This document shows positions 1 to 6,243 of a DNA stretch of 7,181 nucleotides, piece after piece. The notes under the pieces are model-generated. The model was not told the origin of the DNA. It did no database searches and worked only from the letters and a program-made list of their open reading frames with translations. The translations under genes and the position numbers were made by a program. How positions within the stretch are numbered: the stretch's first letter is position 1; each line of letters opens with the position of its first letter. Source of the DNA: CBDVAK01 sp965371945. Lineage in GTDB: Bacteria > Pseudomonadota > Gammaproteobacteria > Competibacterales > JAHEDQ01. Where the stretch lies: contig CBDVAK010000180.1 in the NCBI GenBank assembly GCA_965371945.1, positions 1 through 7,181 of the forward strand, in the 5' to 3' direction.

Positions 1-1136
1 AGTCGCGCCATGCGGCGCTTGCCATCCTCCACCGCGTCGCGGATCTCTTCGGCATTGCGGGTGCTGGCCTTGCGCATCTCTTCGATGATGCTGCGTGATT
101 GCTCCTGATAGTTGACTACCGAGTCCACCAGCCGTTTGACCGCGTCGGCCCGTACCGTTGGGCCGTAGCCGGCTTGCAGGGCAGCCTTCTGGACTTCGCC
201 GCCGATATCGGCGAGCACCTCGAGACTCTGGCTGACACCTTCTTTCATGGCATTCAGGGTCTTGGTGCTCTCGTGCAACCCCCACATGCCGGTAAAGGAG
301 GCAGACAGGGCGGTCAACACGGTCTCGTTGGTGCCAAAGAAGCTGACCGACTGGGCGTATACCCGTTCCTTGGCGTTGGTGGTCTGCATCAGCCGCGCCA
401 TGACTACCTCGGAAGTGTTGTAGCTGACGGTCAGGTTGTCGGACAGATCCTTGGCGATCTGGTAACGCTTTTCCTCATCCTGCAACTCGCGCAGCCGCTC
501 ATCACGGGTCAACTCAAGCCTGGCACGGGCCGCGGGATCATCGGCCGGTCCGGACTCGACGACTTTCATGGCCTCTTCCAGACGGCTCTTGGCGCCCTGC
601 AGTTTGCCGTCGGCGATCTCCAGAACCTCGAGCGCCAGCACCTCGGCCTGCTTGACGGCGCCGCGAAAATCGCGATAGGACTCCAGGATCACATGCTCGC
701 GCTCTATCTGGTCCTTGCTGTCCCTGGAAACGTCCAGAAAGGTTTCCTTGATTTTGTCGAAGCGGGTGGCAATGTCACCCCGGGTCACCTTGGTCCAGAC
801 GTTCTGTACCCGTTCCCAGGTGTCTATTTTGCCGTCCGCCAACTGGTCGACCATGGTCTTGGCGTCATCGCGAATGCTGTTGAAGGAATTGGTGATGTCT
901 TGGTAGCGACTGCCCACCTCCATGGCACTGACCTGTTCCCGGACCACCTCGTTGAACAATGAAGCCTGGTTGAGCGTACGTGCTATTGCGACGATCTTGC
1001 CTTCGTCGAGATCCGAAATCTGGTTGATCAGAGCAATGATCGGCGCCTCTTCGGTGTGATCAGGCACCAGGCCCAGATCACGCAGGCCGTTCATGGCCTT
1101 GTCGAGGTACTGCATCGGGCTTGGCACATCAGTCAT
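1..1136 (-). CDS. Conserved helical/coiled-coil cytoplasmic protein of unknown function, C-terminus cut by window edge
   Basis: An open frame runs from an ATG at 1136-1134 to the left edge without a stop; 378 residues are visible. The start is supported by a GGAG seven bases upstream. There is no signal peptide or membrane segment, so the product should be cytoplasmic. It is almost entirely helical and highly charged. Residues about 125-235 are rich in Glu, Lys, Arg and Gln in a coiled-coil-like pattern, with a short Pro/Ala break near 196-204. A less charged segment at about 262-330 (FFGTNE, FTGMWGL, QAGYGPT) is followed by another charged helix at 345-378. The general character recalls proteins found near, or distantly resembling, the TelA/YaaN toxic-anion-resistance family, but I see no decisive motif and that is a guess. 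It lies 104 bp downstream of the cyclase in the same direction, so co-transcription is possible. Coding is secure; function is unknown. Confidence 0.85.
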   Translation of the reverse strand, partial: MTDVPSPMQYLDKAMNGLRDLGLVPDHTEEAPIIALINQISDLDEGKIVAIARTLNQASLFNEVVREQVSAMEVGSRYQDITNSFNSIRDDAKTMVDQLADGKIDTWERVQNVWTKVTRGDIATRFDKIKETFLDVSRDSKDQIEREHVILESYRDFRGAVKQAEVLALEVLEIADGKLQGAKSRLEEAMKVVESGPADDPAARARLELTRDERLRELQDEEKRYQIAKDLSDNLTVSYNTSEVVMARLMQTTNAKERVYAQSVSFFGTNETVLTALSASFTGMWGLHESTKTLNAMKEGVSQSLEVLADIGGEVQKAALQAGYGPTVRADAVKRLVDSVVNYQEQSRSIIEEMRKASTRNAEEIRDAVEDGKRRMAR

Positions 1137-1143
1137 CGTTATG

Positions 1144-1147
1144 CTCC
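1144..1147 (-). promoter_or_regulatory. Ribosome binding site fixing the start of the left-edge gene
   Basis: On the minus strand GGAG lies seven bases before the ATG at 1136-1134. It is the reason for choosing this start over the in-frame ATG seven codons further in. Confidence 0.7.
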
Positions 1148-1240
1148 GTGTCGTTGTGTTCCGGTGCCCGCAAGGGTGGACAGAGACGCCGCACTTGTCA
1201 AAATCTATTCAGGATGTCGACCCACGGGTATACGCCTGGA

Positions 1241-2965
1241 TCAGGCAAATTTGTACAGGGTCACTTTCTGTTGTTTGCCGCGTATGCTGACCTGCGCAAC
1301 ACGTGATAGTTCGAAACCACCTCCAGCCAGGTCCACGGTCGCTTCCGACACCAGGATACGGGTGCCGTATTCCTTGTTCAGCGCTTCCAGGCGGGCGGCC
1401 AGATTGACCGCATCACCGTGAACCGTATAGTTGACCCGCTCCCGGGAACCGACCGAGGCGGCAATCACCACGCCGCTGTTGATGCCGATCCGGGTCACCA
1501 GTTTCCTGCCACCGGAAAAGGTATGCTCGCGCAGCGCATCCTGTATCACGCGGGCCGCCTGGAGGGCATGGGAGGCATGCTCGGGATCGTCCGCGGGTAC
1601 GTTGAATACTGCCAGCATGGCGTCTCCCTGGTATTGAAGGATGATGCCCCCGAAACGCTCGATAGGTCTGGTGACCACGGTGAAATACTCATCGAGCAGG
1701 GTAACCAGGTCTTCGGGCGCCAACCGCTCGCCGAGGGTGGTGAAGCCTTCCAGATCGGTGAACAACATGGTCGCGAGTCGTGCTTCCGGTTTTGACTCCA
1801 CACCCCGTTCGATCAGGGTACGCACCAGCTCGGTCGGTACATAGCGCTGGAACGCAGCCAGTCCCTGGGTCATATGGTTGAAGGCTTCCGCCAGTTCCCC
1901 GACCTCGTCGCGCCTGACAACGGCGGTCCGATGTTGGTAGTCGCCGTGCTCTATGCGACGACTGCTGTCCACCAGCGCCAGTATCGGCCGCGTGACCGAG
2001 CGCGCGATCATCACGGCACCCAGCGCGGTAACCACCAGGCTGGCCAGGGTCAGACCCAGCAACAGCCGCAATAGCGAGTTCGCCGGTCGCAGCGCCTGAT
2101 CCAGCGAGCGCAGCAGTACCACGCGGAAACCTTTACCCAGGCTCTCACCAAGCGCCACATAGCGTTCGCCGTCACTGGCAACGAAAGTTTCATCATCTGC
2201 CTGCTGACCGGCATCGTCCAGCCAGTTGGCAAGGGGTTGCCAAAAATGATCGGCCATGCTGGAGGCGACGATCTGCCAGCGCCCCTGGCCGTCATCGACC
2301 AGAAACGAGACATCGGTGAGGGTCAGGTCGCGCAGACTTCGCGCCAGCACATCATCGACCAGAAATCCGGTCGCGATCCACGCCACCGGTTCCGGGGCCA
2401 GCAGTGGTACCAGCACCAGACGATAGAGGCGATCGTCGATGGTAACCAGTGCGGTCGACGGTTCGCCGCTGTCTTCGGACGCTTCCAGCAGGGCTGGAAA
2501 AGCAAACGGGCCACCAAATTGACTCGGATGCAGGGTATCGATGGTGACGCTGCCGTCGTAGGCATCCACGACGATCATCAGATCGGCGCCAATACGATGC
2601 TCTTGCAGGTTGCCAACCGCCGACAGCAAAGTGTCACGGTCACCATCTGCATAGGCCTGTTTGAACGCGAAATCCCCGGATAGCAGTTTTGCCGCAAGCG
2701 TCATCTGGTCGACCCGGCCTTGTACAAAACGGTCAAAGACGCGGCCGGTTATTTCCAGCTCTGCTCTTACCTGCTGTTTCGCAGCGCGTAGATTGGTGAC
2801 CGTCACCGCCACCAGCACAATCACCTGCACCAGCGCAAACAACCCCAGAAAGAAAAACAGGATACGCCCCTGCAGGCTCTTGAACCCGAAGCGGGGCACC
2901 GACCTGGTGACACCGGCTCCGGGTTCAGTGGTCAATTCTGGGTTGCCGGTCGTCGGGGTCGCCAT
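1241..2965 (-). CDS. Membrane class III adenylate/guanylate cyclase with periplasmic sensor and HAMP domains
   Basis: This 574-residue receptor cyclase makes a cyclic nucleotide from ATP or GTP at the inner membrane. After a short cytoplasmic tail come a first membrane helix (about 35-57), a periplasmic region of about 240 residues that resembles double-Cache sensors, a second helix (about 298-320), a HAMP linker (about 318-370, with RPI and DEVGELAEAFN) and the cyclase domain (about 395-574). Metal-binding Asp404 (FTDLEGFT) and Asp448 (YQGDAMLAVF) are present, as are the catalytic Asn521 and Arg525 (VNLAARLE) and the purine-contacting Asp518. The usual Lys at the substrate-selecting site is Gln444, so ATP specificity is not certain. 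The domain looks active. The ATG at 2965 lies inside the end of the upstream cupredoxin gene and has no strong Shine-Dalgarno sequence, which suggests translation coupled to that gene. The fold is certain; the ligand and nucleotide are not. Confidence 0.95.
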   Translation of the reverse strand: MATPTTGNPELTTEPGAGVTRSVPRFGFKSLQGRILFFFLGLFALVQVIVLVAVTVTNLRAAKQQVRAELEITGRVFDRFVQGRVDQMTLAAKLLSGDFAFKQAYADGDRDTLLSAVGNLQEHRIGADLMIVVDAYDGSVTIDTLHPSQFGGPFAFPALLEASEDSGEPSTALVTIDDRLYRLVLVPLLAPEPVAWIATGFLVDDVLARSLRDLTLTDVSFLVDDGQGRWQIVASSMADHFWQPLANWLDDAGQQADDETFVASDGERYVALGESLGKGFRVVLLRSLDQALRPANSLLRLLLGLTLASLVVTALGAVMIARSVTRPILALVDSSRRIEHGDYQHRTAVVRRDEVGELAEAFNHMTQGLAAFQRYVPTELVRTLIERGVESKPEARLATMLFTDLEGFTTLGERLAPEDLVTLLDEYFTVVTRPIERFGGIILQYQGDAMLAVFNVPADDPEHASHALQAARVIQDALREHTFSGGRKLVTRIGINSGVVIAASVGSRERVNYTVHGDAVNLAARLEALNKEYGTRILVSEATVDLAGGGFELSRVAQVSIRGKQQKVTLYKFA

Positions 2966-3606
2966 TCGGGTTTCAAGGCAATCGAGAATTCGATCTGCTG
3001 GCGGTCATCGCCACTCAGCTGCAGCGTTTGATCGGCGCTTGACCCACTCTGCTTGCGGCGCGGATGCCAGGCCCCCACGCGGTACTGTCCGGCAGGCAGG
3101 TTCGCCAGCATCGCTTCTCCATTGCCGTCGGTCTTGGCAAAGAAAGGTGTCTCCAGTACCTGCACATAGGCAACCATCCAATCGTGGATGTTGCACCCCA
3201 ACACCACCACGCCCGGCCGATCGAAGATGACCGGTTCCGGTGGCTCATCCTTGTACAGTGGCAGCTGGAAGCGTTTGGCCTTCGAAAACGAGTAGACGTT
3301 GTGAAGGATATTGTCGCGATTGGGGAACCGAATCGAATCGCCCGCCTGGATCGCGGTGACATAAGGAACGAATTCCTTGCTTTCCTGGGCAATTACGGTC
3401 ATTGGCTGTGCCCCGCTACCGGTAGCGCCGGCATCGCCCGGATTGCCGTTGAGCACGGTAGCGGCCACCACAACGTCGCTGAGTGGCCGACCTGCGTTGT
3501 CGGTGACCAGTACCCGCAGGGTTGCGGCACTGGCAAAGGTTGCCAGCAGCAGTGATATCACCATGCCTGCCAGCGATCTGGCCGCCCACACACTGAGTCT
3601 ATTCAT
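2932..3606 (-). CDS. Secreted cupredoxin-like protein (often labelled methylamine utilization protein)
   Basis: This 224-residue protein has a Sec signal peptide (hydrophobic stretch about 9-24, likely cleavage after ASA at 25-27), so it should act in the periplasm. A beta-rich start (about 28-50) is followed by a cupredoxin region (about 75-150) holding His102 (ILHNVYSF) and then Cys138, His141 and Met144 in GCNIHDWM. The C-x2-H-x2-M spacing matches the type 1 copper loop of amicyanin, the electron acceptor of methylamine dehydrogenase, which explains the usual database label. Residues about 157-185 (TDGNGEAMLANLPAGQY) look like a carboxypeptidase-regulatory-like beta domain. No mau genes are in the window, so a role in methylamine oxidation is unsupported. 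The end overlaps the cyclase start by 34 bp; a periplasmic electron carrier or copper/redox partner of that receptor is an inference. A modest AGG lies nine bases before the ATG. Confidence 0.9.
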   Translation of the reverse strand: MNRLSVWAARSLAGMVISLLLATFASAATLRVLVTDNAGRPLSDVVVAATVLNGNPGDAGATGSGAQPMTVIAQESKEFVPYVTAIQAGDSIRFPNRDNILHNVYSFSKAKRFQLPLYKDEPPEPVIFDRPGVVVLGCNIHDWMVAYVQVLETPFFAKTDGNGEAMLANLPAGQYRVGAWHPRRKQSGSSADQTLQLSGDDRQQIEFSIALKPEWRPRRPATQN

Positions 3607-3773
3607 TTTTCAACACCTGGCTGCACAACCCCTGCACCAGCTGCATCCAGACGACCGCAGATCGGGCGACGGTACCGCCGGATTCTGCTGTCGCAGTGAA
3701 CGCCGGTGCGCGCTACTCCTGTCGTCGATACGGCGCCGGCACCAGCACGGATTCAGTATCAACCGTTGGCACC

Positions 3774-3791
3774 GCCGGACAGTGATCCGGC
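3774..3791. repeat. Short inverted repeat in the divergent intergenic region
   Basis: GCCGGA (3774-3779) and TCCGGC (3786-3791) form a perfect six-base inverted repeat around a six-base spacer. No T-run follows, so it is not a standard terminator. It could be a protein-binding site or a chance event in GC-rich DNA. Confidence 0.3.
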
Positions 3792-3833
3792 AGAACCCGG
3801 TACGCCGTTTCCGGAAATAGTGACCGACAACGG

Positions 3834-3862
3834 TTCACGGCAACGTCCGGATGCACTAGTAT
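3834..3862 (+). promoter_or_regulatory. Candidate sigma-70-type promoter for nhaC
   Basis: TTCACG (3834-3839) and TAGTAT (3857-3862) are separated by 17 bases and each match four of six consensus positions. Transcription would begin near 3869, leaving a leader of about 25 bases before the nhaC ATG. The match is weak and the call rests on spacing and position. Confidence 0.35.
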
Positions 3863-3871
3863 TTGTACAAA
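3862..3871. promoter_or_regulatory. Perfect 10-bp palindrome beside the nhaC -10, possible operator
   Basis: TTTGTACAAA is a perfect palindrome placed at the end of the candidate -10 and over the expected start point, where a bound repressor would block transcription. The site is short, and no regulator gene is present in the window to pair with it. Confidence 0.25.
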
Positions 3872-3882
3872 CAACCATTGGG

Positions 3883-3886
3883 GGAG
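3883..3886 (+). promoter_or_regulatory. Ribosome binding site of nhaC
   Basis: GGAG lies seven bases before the ATG at 3894. It fixes this start over the overlapping frames in the region. Confidence 0.75.
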
Positions 3887-3893
3887 CAGGTGC

Positions 3894-5336
3894 ATGGCGG
3901 CCAAGCGGCAGGTGCGCGAACCGCATCTCTGGGAAGCGATCGTTTCGCTGATGTCACTGGTGGTCGGCATCACTTTGTCGATCGCGGTCTACGGCATGGA
4001 TCCACAGATCCCCATGTTGCTCGGTGTGATGGTGGCATCGCTGATCGCCTGGCGGACCGGCTACCAGTGGAAAGACATCGAGAAAGGGATGCTGATCGGA
4101 ATCGGCCATTCACTACAGGCCATCATAATCCTGCTCATCATCGGTATTCTCATCGGTGTATGGATATTGAGTGGTGTGGTGCCGACCCTGCTCTACTACG
4201 GTCTGGAGATCCTGAATCCCAGCATCTTCCTTCCCGCTACCGTCGTCATTTGCGCGATCACCTCGCTCGCCACCGGCAGTTCCTGGGGCACCACCGGCAC
4301 CATTGGTGTGGCCCTGATGGGGATTGGTGGCGGTCTCGGTTTTCCACTGCCGCTGGTGGCCGGAGCGGTACTCTCGGGAGCCTACTTTGGCGACAAGATG
4401 TCACCGCTGTCGGACACCACCAACCTGGCGCCGGCGATGGCCGGGACCGATTTGTACACACATATCAAGCACATGACCTACACCAGTGGTGTCGCCATCG
4501 TCCTGACCCTGATCATCGATACCGTGCTGGGTATCATGTGGGGGGGCGGAAGCACCGATATCGAATCACTGCAACTGATCCTGACCACGCTGGATCAGGA
4601 GTTTGTGATCAGCCCGATTTTGCTGATTCCACCGCTACTGGTGCTGGGGCTGGCATTCTGGAAAATACCCGCGATACCGGGGATTGCCGCGGGAGCGGTG
4701 GCGGCGGCCCTGCTTGGCTTCATCATGCAGGGTTACGGCTACCAGGCGTTGTTAAGCGATGCCTATGGCGGCTACGTCAGCAACACCGGTATCGAAATGG
4801 TGGATGCCCTGCTGACCAAGGGCGGCTTCACCGCCATGCTCTATGCCATTTCGCTGGTGATCTGCGCGATGATGTTCGGTGGCATCATGGAGCATACCCG
4901 GCAAATGCATGTCGTCGTTCAGGCGATTCTGAAAAAAGCCACCACCCGGGGCTCCTTGATCACGTCCACGGTGCTGACAGCACTAGGGGCCAATCTGGTC
5001 CTCGCCGACCAATACATGGCAGTGGTCATCAGCGGTCGCATGTATGCCCAGGCCTACCGGGATCGTGGTCTGCACGCCAAGAATCTGTCCCGTGTCATCG
5101 AGGATGCGGGTACCGTAACCGCAAACCTGGTGCCCTGGAACTCGGGCGGGGCCTACCAGGCAGCAACGCTGGGTGTGCCCACCATCCTCTATGCACCATT
5201 TGCTTTTTTTTGCTGGCTGTCACCGATCGTGACCCTGGTCTTTGGCTGGACGGGCTGGACCATCGCCCCGCTGGATCCGGAGGATGAAACAGCAGATGAG
5301 GGAATCCTGCCCGAAAAATCCGCAGCCGATGACTAG
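3894..5336 (+). CDS. nhaC: NhaC-family Na+/H+ antiporter
   Basis: This 480-residue inner-membrane protein should exchange cytoplasmic Na+ for external H+, supporting sodium tolerance and pH control. Hydrophobic helices fill most of residues 15-455. Family signatures are clear: SLATGSSWGTTGTIG (124-138), GDKMSPLSDTTNLAPAMAG (166-184), a second conserved half around ADQYMAVVISGRMY (371-384), and VIEDAGTVTANLVPWNSGG (401-419). Length and motif order fit a complete NhaC. The C-terminal tail (about 460-480) is acidic and probably cytoplasmic. The ATG has a good ribosome site, and a weak promoter lies just upstream. The end overlaps the most likely start of the next gene by 8 bp, so the two are probably co-translated. 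Runs of seven G (4540-4546) and eight T (5204-5211) sit inside the gene, but the frame is intact. Some NhaC-superfamily members are malate/lactate antiporters, so the substrate is inferred from motif similarity. Confidence 0.93.
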   Translation: MAAKRQVREPHLWEAIVSLMSLVVGITLSIAVYGMDPQIPMLLGVMVASLIAWRTGYQWKDIEKGMLIGIGHSLQAIIILLIIGILIGVWILSGVVPTLLYYGLEILNPSIFLPATVVICAITSLATGSSWGTTGTIGVALMGIGGGLGFPLPLVAGAVLSGAYFGDKMSPLSDTTNLAPAMAGTDLYTHIKHMTYTSGVAIVLTLIIDTVLGIMWGGGSTDIESLQLILTTLDQEFVISPILLIPPLLVLGLAFWKIPAIPGIAAGAVAAALLGFIMQGYGYQALLSDAYGGYVSNTGIEMVDALLTKGGFTAMLYAISLVICAMMFGGIMEHTRQMHVVVQAILKKATTRGSLITSTVLTALGANLVLADQYMAVVISGRMYAQAYRDRGLHAKNLSRVIEDAGTVTANLVPWNSGGAYQAATLGVPTILYAPFAFFCWLSPIVTLVFGWTGWTIAPLDPEDETADEGILPEKSAADD

Positions 5337-6201
5337 CAGGATTCTCGACACCATGCGGATGTTGCTTGTCCTGGTCGGCTGTCTGTTTGCGATCAACGCC
5401 AGCGCGGCTTCGGGCCCCCTGGACGCCTTGCGGCACTCGGGTGAGTTGCGGGTCGGCATCGCGACGGGCTATATGCCGTTCGAGATGATCGACCGGCGCG
5501 CCGGTATGCGGCAGCGCTATCTGCCACCCGGTACGCCGCGACACCAAGCCCAGAATGCCGTATTCATCGGCTTTGACATCGATATTGCCCGTGAGATGGC
5601 AAAGGAACTCGGCCTCAGGCTATCCGTTCAAAATATCAGCTGGGGCAATCTGATCCCCAGTCTGAATGCCCGGCGTATCGACGTCATCGTCGCCGGCATG
5701 TCGATCACCGAATCCCGCAAGCGCTTGGTGTTGTTCAGCGAGCCTTACATGAGCGTCGGGCAAACCGTATTGATCAGTACACGCCATCGAGATGAGGTGG
5801 CCACACTGGACGACCTGAACAAGCCCTCCTACCGGGTCGCTTTCAAACCCGGCACCACCGGCGAACTGGCTGTGCAGCAGTACCTGCCAGACGCCGGCAG
5901 GTTACCCATGGTTTCGGAACAGCAGGCAATAAAGGCGGTGCGCGACGGCAGAGCGGATGCCTTTGTCTATGACTCGCCGCACAATGCGTTGCTGCTGGCA
6001 ATGGACGACAACGACGAACTGCTGCTGCTCGACCAACCGCTTACCCAGGAATCGCTGGCCCTGGCGGTTCGCAAGGACAATCAGGAACTGGTCGATTGGC
6101 TCAACGAGTTCCTGGGTCGGTTGCGGGCCGACGGCCGTTACCAGCGTTTCTATGACAAATGGTTTGTCAGTAGCGACTGGTTCGATCTGGTGCAACACTG
6201 A
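5329..6201 (+). CDS. Family 3 periplasmic solute-binding protein (amino-acid type)
   Basis: This protein (290 residues from the chosen start) should bind a small amino-acid-like solute in the periplasm. The N-terminus is a signal peptide with hydrophobic core at about 11-22 and likely cleavage after ASA near 25-27; LVGC at 15-18 also resembles a lipobox. The binding domain spans about 38-280: ELRVGIATGYMPFEM, GFDIDIAREMAKELG (81-95), SWGNLIPSLNARRIDVIVAGMSIT (from 105), FSEPY (136-140) and DGRADAFVYD (206-215). Arg130 in SITESR and Asp215 match the residues that hold the carboxylate and amino groups of amino acids in relatives such as HisJ. An insertion at about 55-77 separates the first strand from GFDID. 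The ATG at 5329 overlaps the nhaC stop; in-frame alternatives are 5242, 5284, 5296 and 5353. No ABC permease or ATPase is visible, so transport or a sensory role are both possible. Confidence 0.88.
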   Translation: MTSRILDTMRMLLVLVGCLFAINASAASGPLDALRHSGELRVGIATGYMPFEMIDRRAGMRQRYLPPGTPRHQAQNAVFIGFDIDIAREMAKELGLRLSVQNISWGNLIPSLNARRIDVIVAGMSITESRKRLVLFSEPYMSVGQTVLISTRHRDEVATLDDLNKPSYRVAFKPGTTGELAVQQYLPDAGRLPMVSEQQAIKAVRDGRADAFVYDSPHNALLLAMDDNDELLLLDQPLTQESLALAVRKDNQELVDWLNEFLGRLRADGRYQRFYDKWFVSSDWFDLVQH

Positions 6202-6232
6202 CCTCGTTACTGAGCATTTCCAGGTACACCCG

Positions 6233-6236
6233 GGAG
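6233..6236 (+). promoter_or_regulatory. Ribosome binding site of the TAXI binding-protein gene
   Basis: GGAG lies seven bases before the ATG at 6244, in the 42-bp gap after the family 3 binding protein. No terminator or promoter is evident in this gap, so the gene is probably in the same transcript. Confidence 0.7.
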
Positions 6237-6243
6237 CCTTCGC

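Larger units (their letters stand above)
3607..3893. promoter_or_regulatory. Divergent intergenic region between the cupredoxin/cyclase block and the nhaC block
   Basis: This 287-bp gap separates the two outward-reading blocks and should hold promoters for both. On the nhaC side a weak sigma-70-like promoter with a palindrome beside its -10 is the best candidate. On the cupredoxin side I see no convincing -10/-35 pair, only three CTGCA copies at 3621, 3632 and 3641. A plus-strand open frame from a GTG at 3706 crosses the right half, but it lacks a ribosome site and overlaps the nhaC start, so it is not called as a gene. Confidence 0.6.

Noticed and set aside
99..962. Long plus-strand open frame of 287 codons opposite the left-edge gene
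   Set aside because: It mirrors the minus-strand gene, which is continuous, has a good ribosome site and a sensible amphipathic composition. The plus-strand product has no recognizable domain.
1137..1240. Promoter or terminator between the cyclase and the left-edge gene
   Set aside because: A perfect TTGACA lies on the minus strand at 1201-1196, but no acceptable -10 follows at 16-18 bases, and there is no GC-rich hairpin with a T-run.
2932..3606. Assignment to a methylamine utilization (mau) pathway
   Set aside because: Only the copper-loop pattern resembles amicyanin. No methylamine dehydrogenase or mau accessory gene is present in the window.
4540..4546. Run of seven G inside nhaC as a slippage site
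   Set aside because: The run encodes a Trp-Gly-Gly-Gly loop, the frame continues into conserved motifs, and nothing suggests programmed shifting.
5204..5211. Run of eight T inside nhaC as a slippage or phase-variation tract
   Set aside because: The frame is intact, the run is short, and it encodes ordinary membrane Phe residues near the C-terminus.
3863..5287. Plus-strand open frame of 474 codons overlapping nearly all of nhaC
   Set aside because: The product is rich in His, Arg, Gly and Pro with no membrane or domain pattern, while the +1 frame encodes unmistakable NhaC. It is a shadow frame in GC-rich DNA.
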